Positions 60,799 to 64,000 of a stretch of DNA of 64,000 bases are shown here, in pieces. The position numbers were made by a program, and so were the translations under genes. Under the pieces are notes generated by a model, which was given only the letters and a program-made list of their open reading frames with translations, was not told where the DNA came from and made no database searches. Numbering within the stretch: position 1 is the stretch's first letter; every line of letters starts with the position of its first letter. The stretch is from Nymphaea colorata (taxonomy: Eukaryota; Streptophyta; Magnoliopsida; Nymphaeales; Nymphaeaceae), in the NCBI RefSeq assembly GCF_008831285.2, contig NC_045150.1, positions 7,390,001 through 7,454,000 of the forward strand. Reading direction: 5' to 3'.

Positions 60799-63700
60799 CT
60801 GTTCAAAAGGTAGATATACCACGTCAAAACAAATAACGAGGCAAAATGACATGAGAGGCCATCAACTAGCAGAAAGAGTAAATAAAGCACAACAGGTAGG
60901 ATCTCCATTCCCACATCTGCTATGCAAAAGCATAATAAATTGCATTGCAGATCTTTAGATAAACCCAATTTATCTCTTGTAAAACCAACATAGGAAGAAA
61001 GACAAAAGAGCTCTTTCTTTAGACCTTTCTTATTCTTCCAGATATAGAAATGTGATTTCTATCATGGTTTAAGCAAGGCTTTTATAACCCAGTGACTCAA
61101 GAGTTTCATTCAGAGTCGATCGATTCATGACTCGTTGGGTCAACTCGGTGACATTGGCCTGGTTTTGACAGATTTATTTTTCCATGAAATGTACTTGATG
61201 TGTACATTGTAGTGTTTTTAATTCATTATGAGTTATGACATTGATATATTATATATAATGAATACAATAATGCATATGCATACATAAAAAGCAAACTTTA
61301 GAAACTAAAATTATGCTTTACTGTATATAAAAAGGAAAGGTTAGAAACTAAAATTATGCTTCACTGTAACTATATGCATCTTCCATGTGTAATATAGTAA
61401 AAATTTGATAGAGTACACAAATAACATACAAAATTTAATATCATCTACGTAGCATGTTGTGTGACATACACACTCACATTATATAGGTGAATGACTCATT
61501 AAACCAGCCTATAACTCTGCAGACACAGAGAGAAGTCCAATGACATGGCCTGTTCATTGCTATGACTCAGCTTACTCATGTTAACCCCTGGTCTTCCAGT
61601 TTTTTAACCAGGTTAAGGACAGAGTCAACTCAGTGGACTAGGCTGCGCTTTCAAATACCTGGTGTATTTTGTCAAAGCTGCGTGTAGACTTATCTAGATT
61701 CTAGGACTCTAGAGTTGGCTGGTCAATTGAGCTGCTTGTTCCTAACCCACCTGCCATTTGAAAGTACCTAGGCCATAGACTGAGGTGCCTAAGTTCAAGT
61801 AACACTCAATAGCCTAAGTTCTTCTCTGCAACAGATATGATTCTACCCCTTCTGCCATCTAAGGAAACTGTTTTTCTTGTTCTCTCTTCTTTTTCTTCAT
61901 CCATTTGAAGTATTCCTTTTCCTTTTTCTTCTGATTTTATGCAGATTTTCATTTTGGATTTTGTTTTGACAGTGCATGTGATTTTACATCAGAAGTATAT
62001 ATAAGCACATACATACGTAGGTATGTTTTTATGATGATAATCACAGTTATAGTTCATACACATTATACTTTGAATTTGTTTGGGATTTAACTTGTCTGGT
62101 TATTTATGTACTTCTTCCTGCAAGTCCCATGGACTTGACAAATGAGAGGCTGTACCTGAGTCACATGTGGCATAGGACTTGACCAACACTAGTCCCATGC
62201 TGTTAGATGCACCACACTATTCATTCAAAACTCAGTGCACACCTAACTCAAATCATCAGCAAGTTGGGAGCAGTAAAAATGATCAGGGTGCACACTGCGA
62301 TGCTTTTTCTGAAATTGTGGTTCAATTCACAGTGGTATCAAAATTTCCCGTCTCACTGCCAATTAAGGAAAACAAGAAAAACTAAGGTGTTAGGACACAA
62401 CCATCCGCCTCTTCGCCCCCCCCCCCCTTCCCCCCCAGCAGGCGCTCTCCACCCTTCTTTTCTTTCAGGTTTTTTACTCTTGGCTCTCTCTCTCTCTCTC
62501 TCTTGACTCAATAGCAACAGCTGCCGACTAGCTGCAGTGACAGGCAACCAGTGCTCAGCAAGCAGTTCTCTCTCTCTCTCTCTCTCTCTCTCCTCCTGTT
62601 GAGACACTTCCTTTCTCACAAGTCCCACCACAATTCCTTGTGCCCTCTCTAGGGGAGCACGACTTCAACTCTCTTTAAAATGATTTTGGTCAGGCCCGTA
62701 ATTCCTTCTTTTGATGATCTGAACAATGGCATCGAAAACATGGAAGATATTGGTAGAACAAAACATACTAAACTGAAAAATGAAAACTCCATTAATTGAT
62801 TATCTTAACCAGTCTGATAATATATTTTGTATCATGGTATGTGTGCTACACTCTTTTTTGATTTTATCTGTTGAAACATCGATAACTTGTTAATTGTCAA
62901 TTTTGTTGTCCGTTAACCATTTTTGTATGACACAAACACACACAGACACACAAAACAAAGCCACATCCCACTCAAGTCTTTTTGAAAGATGCGACACCAG
63001 CACGCACGTGTTTGATATAAAACTTCCTATTATTTTTTCTTGATCGTTACAGTTAATAACATGCAACAGCATTGAAGTTGAAACTATATTGAGCATTTAT
63101 GCCCCATTTTTAATCAGATTAGTAATTTTAAAATTTATTTGGGTTTTTAGATTTTACAAATTAGAATTAGAGATTAACAATTGGCATTTAAGAAATAAGA
63201 AGATTTTGTGTGCTTTATAATTACATTGTCTTTATGCTATACACGATTTAAAAGTCAATGATACAATTTTATTAAATTTGTTGTTTCAAACTTTAGATCA
63301 TGTTTCCTATCATGTATAATATGCTAGTGATATTGTGAAACTTTTTGTTATTATACGCTGATAACCATAGCTCCATCATTGATAAATGCTTCTGTTTTAG
63401 GTAAATTTTAAAAATTAATACTGTATTTCATTGTCATCTTTTTTGGATCCCTTAAGCTCCTAATCCAGCCCTATGTAGTCAAAATAGTGCCTAGGCCCTA
63501 GACAGGTCATAGGAACCTTTTCACCTAGGCTGTAATACCCAGGCACCCAATAGGCCCACACTGCTTCAGATTACATAGGTCCTGCCTGGTCTCACATAGG
63601 CTCTAAGCTCAACTCACCACCTAGTCTGTGCCTAGCGCTTTTGAAAAACGGATCATTGTTAAAAACTTAAAAACCATAGTCAAAATAAGCACCAGGCTCT

Positions 63701-64000
63701 CAGAAACCCAAGCGAACTGCATAAACTACTTGAAAGCGATGCAAAGTGATAGATTCTCCAGATGTTATGCAAACACAATTCACCAATGAGATCTTAAATA
63801 TGCATCCATAATCCTTCTGGAACCTATTGCACCCTCATTCAATTAACATAGTGAATGGTCTCACTATCTTACCCCGAAAGGAGCTTGTTACATAGGACAA
63901 GTTGCTTCAAATACATAAAAGTAACAAGGCTAGCAGATACGTGCAGCCCATCATGCAACTTCCCAGCACCACATTTCCTATGCAGACCTCCACAGAAGAA
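60799..64000. other. Probable long P2 intron or upstream region, with repeats
   Basis: If the P2 first exon lies off the right edge, all of this is intron 1 (more than 3.2 kb). It contains 'gactcggtgac'-type repeat words at 61090-61170 and 61540-61640, a run of 12 C at about 62416-62427 with CT tracts on both sides (about 62487-62505 and 62567-62594), and 'gcctagg'-type repeat words at 63480-63650. No other gene recognised. Confidence 0.5.
62416..62594. repeat. Poly-C run and (CT)n tracts
   Basis: A run of 12 C at 62416-62427, a second run of C after 'tt', and two CT microsatellites further right. On the minus strand this reads as poly-G and GA repeats. CT/GA tracts are frequent near plant transcription starts, but no coding start is linked to these. 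Confidence 0.85.

Noticed and set aside
62353-62631. 92-codon minus-strand frame with Arg-Glu repeats
   Set aside because: It is a reading of GA microsatellites and a poly-C run, with no domain or start context.
1-64000. Search for CRISPR arrays, operons, phage or bacterial systems
   Set aside because: The DNA is plant nuclear. The tandem repeats found have no spacer structure, and all gene models are spliced and unrelated in function.

Overview
The window is nuclear DNA of a flowering plant. The reasons are genes split by GT-AG introns of 76 bp to about 3.2 kb, CT-rich 5' leaders, long (AT)n and (CT)n microsatellites, many small terminal-inverted-repeat elements (MITEs), and protein families with plant-type members: an ABI-like SCAR/WAVE subunit, a DUF688-type protein and an acidic ribosomal protein P2. 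The sequence alone does not let me name the species. Background is AT-rich, with GC-rich islands at first exons.

I could build six gene models exon by exon. (1) 6178-12881 (+): alpha/beta-hydrolase, 10 exons, 417 aa, with a C-terminal membrane segment. (2) 17277-20025 (+): Pcc1, the small KEOPS/EKC complex subunit, 4 coding exons, 105 aa. (3) 24979-28982 (-): ABI-like (ABIL1-type) subunit of the SCAR/WAVE actin-regulating complex, 9 exons including a 34-nt microexon, 299 aa. (4) 39326-44190 (+): small 64-aa membrane protein resembling complex I subunit NDUFA3/B9, 3 exons. (5) 45516-47632 (-): DUF688-type plant protein, 2 exons, 286 aa. (6) 60448-60798 (-): last two exons of cytosolic ribosomal protein P2, whose first exon lies beyond the right edge or was missed. 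In all five complete models, splice phases add up to an uninterrupted frame.

The rest is intergenic: 1-5.8 kb, 12.9-16.5 kb, 20-25 kb, 29-39.3 kb, 47.7-60.4 kb and 60.8-64 kb. It is filled with MITEs, tandem duplications of 55-171 bp, relics of the 'CGAGCTCGA' repeat type, and microsatellites. Two MITEs have exact 8-bp target-site duplications (30957-31425 and 43054-43674) and one a degenerate duplication (15571-15916). A hAT-like family with the 'GGGATGTCAAT' end occurs three times. I saw no intact retrotransposon or transposase gene, no convincing tRNA or rRNA gene, and no CRISPR or operon-like system.

The genes are unrelated housekeeping or regulatory functions (lipid or ester hydrolysis, tRNA t6A modification, actin nucleation, respiration, translation) and do not form a pathway. 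I found no previously undescribed multi-gene system. The best leads are a retained-intron form of the hydrolase that would lose its membrane tail, the microexon, the TSD-bearing MITEs, and a GC-rich island at 58.5-59.25 kb that could be organelle-derived.
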